A stretch of 64,000 bases of DNA from Sphingobacteriia bacterium RIFOXYC2_FULL_35_18 (GTDB lineage: Bacteria > Bacteroidota > Bacteroidia > Chitinophagales > Chitinophagaceae): positions 62,001 through 126,000 of the forward strand of contig MIAG01000001.1 in NCBI GenBank assembly GCA_001829005.1. The letters run 5' to 3'. Below are positions 43,799-51,293 of the stretch, piece after piece; position 1 is the stretch's first letter; every line of letters begins with the position of its first letter. The position numbers were made by a program, and so were the translations under genes. The notes under the pieces are model-generated. The model saw only the letters and a program-made list of their open reading frames with translations. It was not told the origin of the DNA and ran no database searches.

Positions 43799-44384
43799 TG
43801 TTGTTCTTTTTCATTTCTGCTGCGGTGGCAGCTAATGTTTCATAAAATTCTTCCCCATATTTTCTAATCAATGCATCTTTTAAAAAAACATATACGGGTA
43901 CTTTTAGTTTATTTCCCAACTTGCAGCCTGGCTTACATAAATCTTCACGGGGGTGGTAGTTTACATATTCTACATCTGGGTCTCTTTTACTTTTTTTAAT
44001 TAGGATAGGAAATAAATGACAACTCAAAGGCTTTTTCCAATCGAGTTTTCCGTCATTATATGCTTGTTCAATTCCACATATAATAGTGCCTGTTGCATCC
44101 TTTTTTCCGTAAGCACATATGCCTCCATTTATAGTGGGCGTTACCCAACCAAATTCACGATCATACGTGTATTTCCCAACTCTTTCTACTTCCGCTTTTC
44201 CCTCTTCGGTCATATAAGGAAGAATCTCATTAAAGTATTGATCTAATTTTTCCAATTCCCATTTTTCCATTGGCGCACCAGCGTCACCATCTTCACAACA
44301 TCCCCCTTTGCACTTAGTAAGATCACATACAAAATGCTCTTCTACAACTTCATCACTTATTAGTATCTGGTCTATTGCTATCAT
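43791..44384 (-). CDS. DUF3109 cysteine-rich protein
   Basis: Soluble 197-aa protein of unknown function widespread in Bacteroidota. Conserved cysteines cluster as FVCDLTKCKGGCCEDGDAGAP (residues ~19-39), GGICAYG, IICGIEQAY, LSCHLFPI and REDLCKPGCKLG, a pattern close to the CxxxCxGxCC zinc/iron-sulfur-binding YkgJ-like family. It opens the leftward trio and overlaps lutB by 8 nt, which suggests a link with an iron-sulfur enzyme, such as metal supply or maturation (inference). Confidence 0.82.
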   Translation of the reverse strand: MIAIDQILISDEVVEEHFVCDLTKCKGGCCEDGDAGAPMEKWELEKLDQYFNEILPYMTEEGKAEVERVGKYTYDREFGWVTPTINGGICAYGKKDATGTIICGIEQAYNDGKLDWKKPLSCHLFPILIKKSKRDPDVEYVNYHPREDLCKPGCKLGNKLKVPVYVFLKDALIRKYGEEFYETLAATAAEMKKNNNE

Positions 44385-44420
44385 GAATTCATTCTTATTG
44401 GTTAAAGATACTCCTTTAAT

Positions 44421-45020
44421 TTATGGCTGTTTACGCCAAGTAAAACTATTGATTAAGTGTTTAATATCTTCCATTAAAAACTGGTTTACAATATTCAACG
44501 AATCTTCATTAGGTGTTGCGTCAAAATACAAAGCTCCTCTTAAGAAATGCCTACTTGAATCTGTAAGAAAAAATTGATTAGCAGTAGCAACATCCCCTCC
44601 CACTTTAAAAAAAACTCCCTCTACATTGTAAGGATTTACTAATAATGAATCGTCTATGGAATATGCTTTAGAAGTATGCTTACCTGTTAGTGTAAATGCG
44701 TCTCTTATTAAAGTGTCAAAATTATTTTGAGCACCAATTTGCTTATAACTTATATAAATTCTTCCGCTGAACTGTGGGAAATCAATATTGATCCACCATG
44801 GGTTTTCAGTGGTTTCACCAAAGAAAGTACTGTCTTTAGTTATTCTTGCATATACTGGATATTCAAAGCTATAAGGATAGCCCGGCTCTTGGAAAAGCTG
44901 GTATTTTTTAGAAGGAAAATCTATTTTAAAATAGCCCGTTGGCTTGGGTGTAAACGAACTATTACAAGCATAGAAAAAAACAAGTGCAATAAAAAAAAAA
45001 CTAGCTGCTATTTTACTCAT
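44421..45020 (-). CDS. gldD: Gliding-motility lipoprotein GldD
   Basis: Lipoprotein of the gliding/type IX secretion-associated set in Bacteroidota. MSKIAASFFFIALVFFYACNSSF has a lipobox with Cys19. The mature protein begins PKPTGYFKIDFPSKKYQLFQEPGYPYSFEYPVYARI, a stretch typical of GldD, followed by NPWWINIDFPQFSGRIYISYK. 199 aa. It overlaps gldE by 8 nt, the conserved gldE-gldD arrangement. Presence alone does not prove motility, since non-gliding members keep gldD and gldE. Confidence 0.92.
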   Translation of the reverse strand: MSKIAASFFFIALVFFYACNSSFTPKPTGYFKIDFPSKKYQLFQEPGYPYSFEYPVYARITKDSTFFGETTENPWWINIDFPQFSGRIYISYKQIGAQNNFDTLIRDAFTLTGKHTSKAYSIDDSLLVNPYNVEGVFFKVGGDVATANQFFLTDSSRHFLRGALYFDATPNEDSLNIVNQFLMEDIKHLINSFTWRKQP

Positions 45021-46362
45021 CTGTTCCTTCTTTAATGGTCAACTTAACTTTTAAAATTCTATTCTTAGCAACTTCTAACACAGTAAAATCAAACTCATCA
45101 GTAGTAACTACTTGATTTACCTGAGGAATTTCACCCGCTATTTCTAATACCAATCCTGCCAATGAATCACTCTCCCCTCTTTGTGCATCAAACGTATTGA
45201 GGTCAATATTCATGATTTTGCATACATCGTTAATCATCATTTTTCCCTCAAAAATATAGTTATGCTCATCCAATTTTTTATAACCAGCATCTTCCTCATC
45301 AAACTCATCCTTTATTTCGCCAATTACTTCTTCTAAAATATCTTCTAATGTTATTATACCGCTTGTGCCGCCAAACTCATCTACCACAATAGCAAAATGA
45401 ATTCGCTTCATTTGAAACTCTTGCAGCAAGTCTTCAATCATTTTTTGTTCATGAACAAAAAATGGTGGCCTTAACAAACTCTTCCAATTAAAATTAGCTG
45501 GTTCATCTAAATAAGGCAATAAGTCTTTGGTATGAATCATCCCAGTAATATGGTCTAACCCTTCTTTATACACAGGCAATCTACTGTAGTTCAGGTCTCT
45601 TACAATATCTAATAATTCTGCAAAACTAATTTCTTCATCAACCCCATGCACGTCTACCCTTGTTTTCATTACCTGCTTTACAGAGATATTACCAAACTTT
45701 ACGATGCCTTTAAGTATATTTTTTTCGTTTTCAGAAGCGGTATTATCAGTAGTAATATCAATGGCATGATCTAATTCTTCTAAACTATAGGCATTGCCAT
45801 TTTTATTATTCAATACCCTTTCTAATTTATCAGAATATTTAACCAATTTTTTTCCTAATCCAGTGCATAAATAGGTCATTGCTTGTACAATGCCCCCGAA
45901 GTCTTTTGCAAAGCGAATATTGTTTTGGGTAGCCAATACTTTAGGCATCACTTCTCCAAATAAAACCAACATAAATGATACTGCTACTACTTTAATGACA
46001 AACTCTACCCAGGCCGCTCCATATTGTTCAAAATTGAATAAATCATCAATGAGTAAATTGGAGACAATAATAATAGTGATATTAACAAAACTGTTTGCAA
46101 TTAACAATGATGCCAAAAATGATTTGGGCTCTTCTAACAAATCTACAATTCTTTGGTAGGGTGGTATTTGTTTAGACCTTAATAAATTGATGTCTTTATG
46201 CGTCAAAGAAAAGAATGCAACTTCTGCACCAGATAACACAAAAGATAGGAAGAACAAGAAGAGCAACACCATTACTAAAATAGTTGTGCCTTGTGCCTGC
46301 AATGCTGCTAGTATTTGAAATGTAGAAAGTAAATCGGTTACAGGATAATAATCCAAAGCCAC
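45013..46362 (-). CDS. gldE: Gliding-motility-associated CBS-domain transporter-like protein GldE
   Basis: Inner-membrane protein of the CorC/HlyC (UPF0053) family. A DUF21 domain with four hydrophobic helices spans about residues 25-190 (SFVLSGAEVAFFSLTHKDI, SFLASLLIANSFVNITIIIVSNLL, FGEVMPKVLATQNNIRFA). A CBS pair follows at ~210-345 (MKTRVDVHGVDEEISFAELLDIV, HFAIVVDEFGGTSGIITLEDILEEVIGEI). A C-terminal CorC_HlyC transporter-associated domain (~360-445) ends it. 449 aa. Upstream of gldD with 8-nt overlap; ssb and mutY lie further upstream on the same strand, an order I recall as common in this phylum. Confidence 0.92.
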   Translation of the reverse strand: MALDYYPVTDLLSTFQILAALQAQGTTILVMVLLFLFFLSFVLSGAEVAFFSLTHKDINLLRSKQIPPYQRIVDLLEEPKSFLASLLIANSFVNITIIIVSNLLIDDLFNFEQYGAAWVEFVIKVVAVSFMLVLFGEVMPKVLATQNNIRFAKDFGGIVQAMTYLCTGLGKKLVKYSDKLERVLNNKNGNAYSLEELDHAIDITTDNTASENEKNILKGIVKFGNISVKQVMKTRVDVHGVDEEISFAELLDIVRDLNYSRLPVYKEGLDHITGMIHTKDLLPYLDEPANFNWKSLLRPPFFVHEQKMIEDLLQEFQMKRIHFAIVVDEFGGTSGIITLEDILEEVIGEIKDEFDEEDAGYKKLDEHNYIFEGKMMINDVCKIMNIDLNTFDAQRGESDSLAGLVLEIAGEIPQVNQVVTTDEFDFTVLEVAKNRILKVKLTIKEGTDE

Positions 46363-46402
46363 TGAATTTGGTTAAAAAGCAAAAATATCGTTTCTGCAAC
46401 AA

Positions 46403-46792
46403 TTAAAATGGAAGAGATTCATAATCTGGCTCACCAGAACCTGGGCCTGCTGTTCCATCGGCTCTTTTATCTAACATAATCAAGTTATCTGCAACTACTT
46501 CTGTAGCAAATTTTTTATTCCCATCCTTATCTTCCCAACTTCTGGTTCTTAATCTTCCTTCGATGTATATTAAACTTCCCTTATGTAAATATTTTTCTGC
46601 TAAATCAGCCAAACCACGCCACAGAACTACTGTATGCCATTCAGTTTGAGAAACCAGCTTTCCCGTCCTGTCTTTGTACGTTTCGGTTGTGGCCAAAGGG
46701 AATTTAGCAACGCCAATATTTCCTTCTAATTGCTGGATATCTGGGTCTTTACCCAAATTACCAATAAGCATCACTTTATTTACTCCACGCAT
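46403..46792 (-). CDS. ssb: Single-stranded DNA-binding protein
   Basis: OB-fold protein coating ssDNA in replication, repair and recombination. GVNKVMLIGNLGKDPDIQQLEGNIGVAKFPLATTETYKD, TEWHTVVLWRGLADLAEKYLHKGSLIYIEGRLRTRSWEDKDGNKKF and VADNLIMLD are canonical. The acidic tip ends DYESLPF instead of the enteric DDDIPF, still acidic and ending Pro-Phe. 129 aa, shorter than E. coli because the linker is reduced. It lies between mutY and gldE (40 nt after, 71 nt before). Confidence 0.95.
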   Translation of the reverse strand: MRGVNKVMLIGNLGKDPDIQQLEGNIGVAKFPLATTETYKDRTGKLVSQTEWHTVVLWRGLADLAEKYLHKGSLIYIEGRLRTRSWEDKDGNKKFATEVVADNLIMLDKRADGTAGPGSGEPDYESLPF

Positions 46793-46863
46793 ATGAATTG
46801 TTTTAGAAAAACTGCTTCTTAAAAATACCCATTTTTTTATTAACCTACTATCTTCCTAACTAT

Positions 46864-47952
46864 TTAACTGTTAAATGTTTCCATATAAGCGGTTATCAAT
46901 CTTGGAAAAGCAAACTGTTTGAGCTCTTTCTCATTTATCCAAATAAGACCCTTTAAAGCCTTTGGAGACTGTGTTAATTGAATATGTATAAACTGACTAG
47001 TTATCTGTTGGTGGGTTAATTGCTGGGTTCTTACTGATGAAATACTTAAAACACTTGCCTTACTAATGCCAATTTGGTTTTGTAACCAATTATTTACAGT
47101 TTCTTCATTCCAAACTAAACCAGCTGAAGCTTCAATAGCATAAAACTCATTTAGTCCTTGCCATATATCTTTTTGCATTCTTTGTTTTATACCAATACTA
47201 CCCTTATAATGAAAAACCATATAGTAAATCCATCTCTTTTTTCGGCTGATGGTTTTCAGTTTAATAGGCAATTGATTCACCTGACTATTTATTTTGGCAG
47301 CACAATTGCTTGCCAATACACAACTATTGCATAAAGGCAATGCAGGCTTACATATAGTTGCACCAAAATCCATTATAGCCTGGTTGTATTTGCCAGGTTG
47401 AGATTGATCTAATAATTTGGTAGCAAGTGCTGTGAAATATTTTTTACCCTCATTGGTATCTGTCGGTTTTTCAATTCCGAAATACCGGGCAATTACTCTG
47501 AATACATTACCATCTACTACTGCATAAGGGTAGTCAAAAGCAAATGAAGTGATTGCTGCCGCTGTATAAGGCCCTACTCCCTTTAGGTTCAAAATTGATT
47601 CATAGTTGTCTGGAAATTGTCCCCCTAATTCAAAAACAATATATCTGGCTGTAAACAATAAATTTCTACACCTACTATAATATCCTAACCCTTCCCATAA
47701 CTTGAAAACGGATTCATCTTTGGCATTAGCCAACAAGTCAATCGTAGGAAAGGTTTCAATAAATTTGTTATAGTAATCTAATCCCTGTTCTACCCTAGTT
47801 TGTTGTAACATGACTTCACTTAGCCATATTTTGTAAGGATCTTTTTCTCCTTTCCATGGCATTTTTCTATTATTCTCCTTTTTATCCCATAGCATGAGTT
47901 GTTCCGTAAAAAAGGCATTTGAGTTCGACTTTAAGCTATTTTTAATGAGCAT
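46864..47952 (-). CDS. mutY: A/G-specific adenine glycosylase
   Basis: Removes adenine mispaired with 8-oxoguanine. MPWKGEKDPYKIWLSEVMLQQTRVEQGLDYY carries the catalytic Glu (SEVMLQQT). LNLKGVGPYTAAAITSFAFDYPYAVVDGNVFRVIARYF contains the helix-hairpin-helix (LKGVGPYTA) and catalytic Asp. CKPALPLCNSCVLASNC gives the 4Fe-4S loop C-X6-C-X2-C-X5-C. The C-terminal ~130 residues form the Nudix-like domain recognising oxoG. 362 aa. It is divergent from the HU gene across ~160 nt. Confidence 0.95.
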   Translation of the reverse strand: MLIKNSLKSNSNAFFTEQLMLWDKKENNRKMPWKGEKDPYKIWLSEVMLQQTRVEQGLDYYNKFIETFPTIDLLANAKDESVFKLWEGLGYYSRCRNLLFTARYIVFELGGQFPDNYESILNLKGVGPYTAAAITSFAFDYPYAVVDGNVFRVIARYFGIEKPTDTNEGKKYFTALATKLLDQSQPGKYNQAIMDFGATICKPALPLCNSCVLASNCAAKINSQVNQLPIKLKTISRKKRWIYYMVFHYKGSIGIKQRMQKDIWQGLNEFYAIEASAGLVWNEETVNNWLQNQIGISKASVLSISSVRTQQLTHQQITSQFIHIQLTQSPKALKGLIWINEKELKQFAFPRLITAYMETFNS

Positions 47953-48051
47953 ATCAGGTTATTTGGCCGTTCATTTTGTTAATATATAATCAAATTTACA
48001 ATCGTAACTAATTGAATTATTTGATAATGTCACAAAAAACAAGGGCTAATT

Positions 48052-48084
48052 TTTGGGTAATTCACCTTTTTTTTGTTACTTTAA
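48052..48084 (+). promoter_or_regulatory. Candidate promoter of the HU gene
   Basis: TTTG (48052-48055) and TACTTTAA (48077-48084), 21 nt apart, approximate the Bacteroidota -33/-7 layout and lie 30 nt before the HU ATG. The fit is imperfect. Confidence 0.35.
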
Positions 48085-48114
48085 ACCAACAACTTATTAT
48101 AAAAACAATTAATA

Positions 48115-48399
48115 ATGAGAAAATCAGATCTCATCAATAACATTTCAGAAAAAACAGGCATCCCAAAAGTAGATGTTTTGGTGACGCTTGAGACAATGTT
48201 TAAAGAAGTAAAAGAAAATCTGTCTCAAGGCCAAAACATTTATATACGTGGGTTTGGTAGCTTTATTACAAAAAAGAGAGCTGCTAAAATTGGTAGAAAT
48301 ATCAAGAAAAATGTGGCTGTTGAAATTCCTGAACATTTTATTCCAGCATTTAAACCTGCTAAAGAATTTGTTAGTGAAGTAAAAAGCAAGCGTAAGTAG
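48115..48399 (+). CDS. HU/IHF family DNA-binding protein
   Basis: Nucleoid-associated protein that bends DNA. MRKSDLINNISEKTGIPKVDVLVTLETMFKEVKENLSQGQNIYIRGFGSFITKKRAAKIGRNIKKNVAVEIPEHFIPAFKPAKEFVSEVKSK shows the whole fold: the two N-terminal helices, the FGSF turn, and a beta-arm with RNI..VEIPEHFIPAFKPA. The canonical RNPxT of the arm tip is changed to RNIKKNVAVEI. 94 aa. The next gene starts 26 nt downstream but has its own -7-like element. Confidence 0.92.
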   Translation: MRKSDLINNISEKTGIPKVDVLVTLETMFKEVKENLSQGQNIYIRGFGSFITKKRAAKIGRNIKKNVAVEIPEHFIPAFKPAKEFVSEVKSKRK

Positions 48400-48400
48400 T

Positions 48401-48408
48401 TACCTTTG
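48401..48408 (+). promoter_or_regulatory. Candidate -7 element for the TPR protein gene
   Basis: TACCTTTG matches TAnnTTTG exactly and starts 25 nt before the GTG start. No good -33 match is visible. Confidence 0.35.
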
Positions 48409-48425
48409 CCGAAACTGAACTAAAA

Positions 48426-49289
48426 GTGAAAAAACAACAATACGTTCTTTCTGCAATTGCATTGATTCTTTGTATTGCGCTTTACGTAGGCGGCAAAACA
48501 GTTCCAGATAAAACAGCAGCCACAACCCATACAGAAGGTGATGGACACGACCATTCTGCTGAATCCCCCCAAAAAATTGATTTTAAAACTATTTTAGCGT
48601 CAGCTAAGGCTAATATTACGCCCATTCAGGCCCAAAGATTGACTGCTTTGGAAAATTCTGTCACCAGAGGTGATGTAAAAGAGCAGCAAATTCATGCATT
48701 TCATGAAATGGCTAGATTCTGGTTAGACTCTGCCAGAAAGTTTGAATTATACGCATATTATACTTCTGAAGCTGCGAAGTTGGAAAATTCTGAAAAAAGC
48801 CTCACCTTTGCCGCCCGCTTGTTTTTAGACCGCCTGATGATGTCTGGCGATCCAGCCATGCAAACATGGTTAGCAAACAATGCGAAAGTTCTTTTAGAGA
48901 ATGCCCTTAAAGTCAATCCTGCAAATGATTCAAGCAGAATTGGACTAGGTTCATGTTACCTATTTGGCAATATTAGTTCTAACCCTATGGAAGGGATTAA
49001 TATGATTCGCCAGGTAGTAGAAAAGGACCCTGGAAATATTTATGGGCAGATGATGCTTGCGCTCGGAGGTAAAAAAAGCGGTCAATACGATAAAGCAATT
49101 GAACGTTTTTTACTAATTGTGCAAAAGGAACCAGACAATATTGAAGCCATATTTCATATAGCTGAATGTTATGACCTTAAAGGAGACAAACCAAATGCAA
49201 TTGTTTATTACGAAAAAGCAAAACAATTGGTGAAAATTCCGCAGGCTAAAGAGGAACTGAACAACAGAATCATGGAATTGAAAAAATAA
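48426..49289 (+). CDS. Membrane-anchored tetratricopeptide-repeat protein
   Basis: Starts with GTG. Residues 5-22 (QYVLSAIALILCIALYVGG) are a signal anchor. A short His/Asp-rich stretch (THTEGDGHDHSAESPQ) precedes helical repeats. TPR units are recognisable from about residue 125 on: NAKVLLENALKVNPANDSSRIGLGSCYLF, PMEGINMIRQVVEKDPGNIYGQMMLALG, QYDKAIERFLLIVQKEPDNIEAIFHIAECYDLKGDKPNAIVYYEKAKQLV. 287 aa. Likely a periplasm-facing scaffold; function unknown. It lies between HU and the COX24-like gene, probably in a conserved housekeeping neighbourhood. Confidence 0.82.
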   Translation: MKKQQYVLSAIALILCIALYVGGKTVPDKTAATTHTEGDGHDHSAESPQKIDFKTILASAKANITPIQAQRLTALENSVTRGDVKEQQIHAFHEMARFWLDSARKFELYAYYTSEAAKLENSEKSLTFAARLFLDRLMMSGDPAMQTWLANNAKVLLENALKVNPANDSSRIGLGSCYLFGNISSNPMEGINMIRQVVEKDPGNIYGQMMLALGGKKSGQYDKAIERFLLIVQKEPDNIEAIFHIAECYDLKGDKPNAIVYYEKAKQLVKIPQAKEELNNRIMELKK

Positions 49290-49319
49290 ATTATTTTTTA
49301 ACTATTTAAATCTCTTTGT

Positions 49320-49415
49320 ATGCCTTGTGGTAAGAAAAGAAAGCGTCATAAAATTGCGACGCACAAAAGAAAAAAACGTCTAAGAAAGAATCGTCATAAG
49401 AAGAAGAATAAATAA
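49320..49415 (+). CDS. Small basic COX24/AURKAIP1-domain protein (31 aa)
   Basis: Too short for the ORF track. The reading MPCGKKRKRHKIATHKRKKRLRKNRHKKKNK (31 aa, then TAA) is almost entirely Lys, Arg and His. It matches the short Bacteroidota proteins annotated as AURKAIP1/COX24-domain, which relate to the C-terminal part of mitochondrial ribosomal protein mS38. A ribosome-associated role is likely. It lies 30 nt after the TPR gene and is followed by a long hairpin. The pattern (THKRKKRLRKNRHKKK) is very characteristic, so I am confident it is real despite its size. Confidence 0.88.
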   Translation: MPCGKKRKRHKIATHKRKKRLRKNRHKKKNK

Positions 49416-49434
49416 TTCTCCTTTTGCACATATT

Positions 49435-49468
49435 TAAATGCATTGTACCAATGGGTGCAATGCATTTA
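49435..49468. repeat. Strong 15-bp inverted repeat after the COX24 gene
   Basis: TAAATGCATTGTACC and GGTGCAATGCATTTA pair along 15 positions with one G-T and a short loop. It lies 20 nt past the COX24 stop. There is no downstream U-run, so it may be a weak terminator, an mRNA 3' stabiliser or a binding site. The rest of 49416-49608 shows nothing else. Confidence 0.65.
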
Positions 49469-49608
49469 ATACTTATCTACCATTTGCTGTTGCCTCCTAA
49501 TTTTCTGCAACTTTACTCCTCCTCCTTCTTCAGCAGCATTGTTTAGGTTAAGTAGATGATAGGTCCTGCAATTAGGTACCTATTACTGTATTTTAAAGTT
49601 GCGAACCT

Positions 49609-51165
49609 GTGAATAAAGAATTAATTATCAATGCCGGAACAACCGGTGTAGAAATAGCTTTACTAGAAGATAAAAAATTGGTTGAGCTTCATAGCGAAAG
49701 TACCGATATGAACTTTGCTGTGGGCGACCTTTATTTGGGAAAAGTAAAGAAGCTCATTCCTGGTCTAAATGCTGCATTTGTAGACGTTGGATACGAAAAG
49801 GATGCGTTTCTTCACTACACCGATTTAAGCCCTTATGCCAGGTCAATCATTAAATACACCCAATTGGCCATGCACGACAAAGAGCCAAATGGATTTGATT
49901 TTTCAAAATTTCAAACCGAACCTGAAATTTTAAAAACAGGAAAAATTAATGAGGTATTAAATGGTAAACCCAATGTGCTAGTTCAAATATTAAAGGAGCC
50001 CATTGCTGCCAAAGGTCCTCGTTTAAGTTGTGAAATTTCTTTGCCTGGTCGTTTTGTAGTAGTTACACCATTCAATGAAATAGTAGCTGTTTCTAAAAAA
50101 ATACATTCTGGTGATGAGCGTAAGCGCTTACATAAAATTGTGGAAGCAATTCGTCCTAAAAACTTCGGAATTATTGTAAGAACCGCTGCTGAAGGTAAAA
50201 GTACAGCTGAATTACACCAAGATTTATTAAGTATCATTGAGAACTGGAATGGCATTCAGAAAAAATTAAAAGGAGCTGTAGCTCCTGTTAGGATTTTAAG
50301 TGAAGAAACTAAAACAACCAGTATACTTAGAGATTTGCTTAGTGCAGACTTTAATAAAGTAGTTGTAAACGATACTACGATTTTTAATGATATCCAATCT
50401 TATATTCAAAGGATTGCACCAGATAAACAAGATATTGTAAGCCTGTTCCAAGGAAATGGTCTTCCCATTTTTGATCACTATGGCATAACAAAGCAAGTTA
50501 AAAGTTCATTTGGCAAAACAGTTAATTTACCAAGTGGTGCATATTTAATTATTGAGCATACAGAAGCTTTACATGTAGTTGATGTAAACAGCGGATACAA
50601 AAGTGTAAGCAACAATCAAGAGGAAAACGCGCTTCAAACTAATCTAGAAGCAGCCGAAGAAATGGCTAGGCAGTTAAGACTAAGAGATATCGGCGGAATT
50701 ATTGTGGTTGATTTCATAGATATGAAATTGCCCGATAACAAAAGAAAATTACAAGAAGCTATGGAAGGTTTTATGAAGACCGACCGAGCCAAGCATTCAG
50801 TTCTTCCAATATCTAAGTTTGGGTTAATGCAAATTACCCGTCAACGCATGCGACCTGAAGTCAACATTAATACTGCGGAAGTTTGCCCAGTATGTAAAGG
50901 CTCTGGCAAAATCACTTCAACCCTTTTATTAGAAGATGAGATTGAAAAGCGTTTGTATTATTTAACATCCCATGCGCATAAAAACCTCACGTTGGTAGTT
51001 AATCCAATTGTTTATTCTCATTTAACCAAAGGACTTTTCTTTAGTTCTATCATTAGAAAATGGAATAAAAAATTCAAGACAAAAATTAGCATTAAAGCCA
51101 ATACCAATTATCATATTGTAGAGTTCCGTTTCTTTAATGAACACGAAGAAGAAATAAAACTATAG
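49609..51165 (+). CDS. rng: Ribonuclease G (RNase E/G family)
   Basis: Endoribonuclease for rRNA maturation and mRNA decay. GTG start. INAGTTGVEIALLEDKKLVELHSESTDMNFAVGDLYLGKVKKLIPGLNAAFVDVGYEKDAFLHYTDL is the S1-containing start. EALHVVDVNSGYKS and IIVVDFIDMKLPDNKRK give the two catalytic metal Asp sites. RQRMRPEVNINTAEVCPVCKGSGKITS holds the Zn-link Cys pair (CPVC). 518 aa, the RNase G size, without the RNase E scaffold tail. A terminator follows. Confidence 0.94.
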   Translation: MNKELIINAGTTGVEIALLEDKKLVELHSESTDMNFAVGDLYLGKVKKLIPGLNAAFVDVGYEKDAFLHYTDLSPYARSIIKYTQLAMHDKEPNGFDFSKFQTEPEILKTGKINEVLNGKPNVLVQILKEPIAAKGPRLSCEISLPGRFVVVTPFNEIVAVSKKIHSGDERKRLHKIVEAIRPKNFGIIVRTAAEGKSTAELHQDLLSIIENWNGIQKKLKGAVAPVRILSEETKTTSILRDLLSADFNKVVVNDTTIFNDIQSYIQRIAPDKQDIVSLFQGNGLPIFDHYGITKQVKSSFGKTVNLPSGAYLIIEHTEALHVVDVNSGYKSVSNNQEENALQTNLEAAEEMARQLRLRDIGGIIVVDFIDMKLPDNKRKLQEAMEGFMKTDRAKHSVLPISKFGLMQITRQRMRPEVNINTAEVCPVCKGSGKITSTLLLEDEIEKRLYYLTSHAHKNLTLVVNPIVYSHLTKGLFFSSIIRKWNKKFKTKISIKANTNYHIVEFRFFNEHEEEIKL

Positions 51166-51225
51166 CGATTCAATTTTCAATTGTAATACTTTTAAGATCA
51201 CTATTCAATTTTAAGGTTTATCCAA

Positions 51226-51266
51226 AATAAAAACCCGGTTCATTTAAAATGACCGGGTTTTTATTT
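51226..51266. terminator. Bidirectional terminator between rng and susD
   Basis: AATAAAAACCCGGTTCATTT-aa-AATGACCGGGTTTTTATT gives a long stem with A/T tails on both sides, serving rng (plus) and the susCD operon (minus). Confidence 0.92.
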
Positions 51267-51293
51267 ATTACAAAAGTTATTCTTAGTAAACGA

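Noticed and set aside
46403-46792. Ssb acidic tip suspected to be truncated
   Set aside because: The end DYESLPF is still acidic and ends in Pro-Phe, so the protein interaction tip is probably functional.
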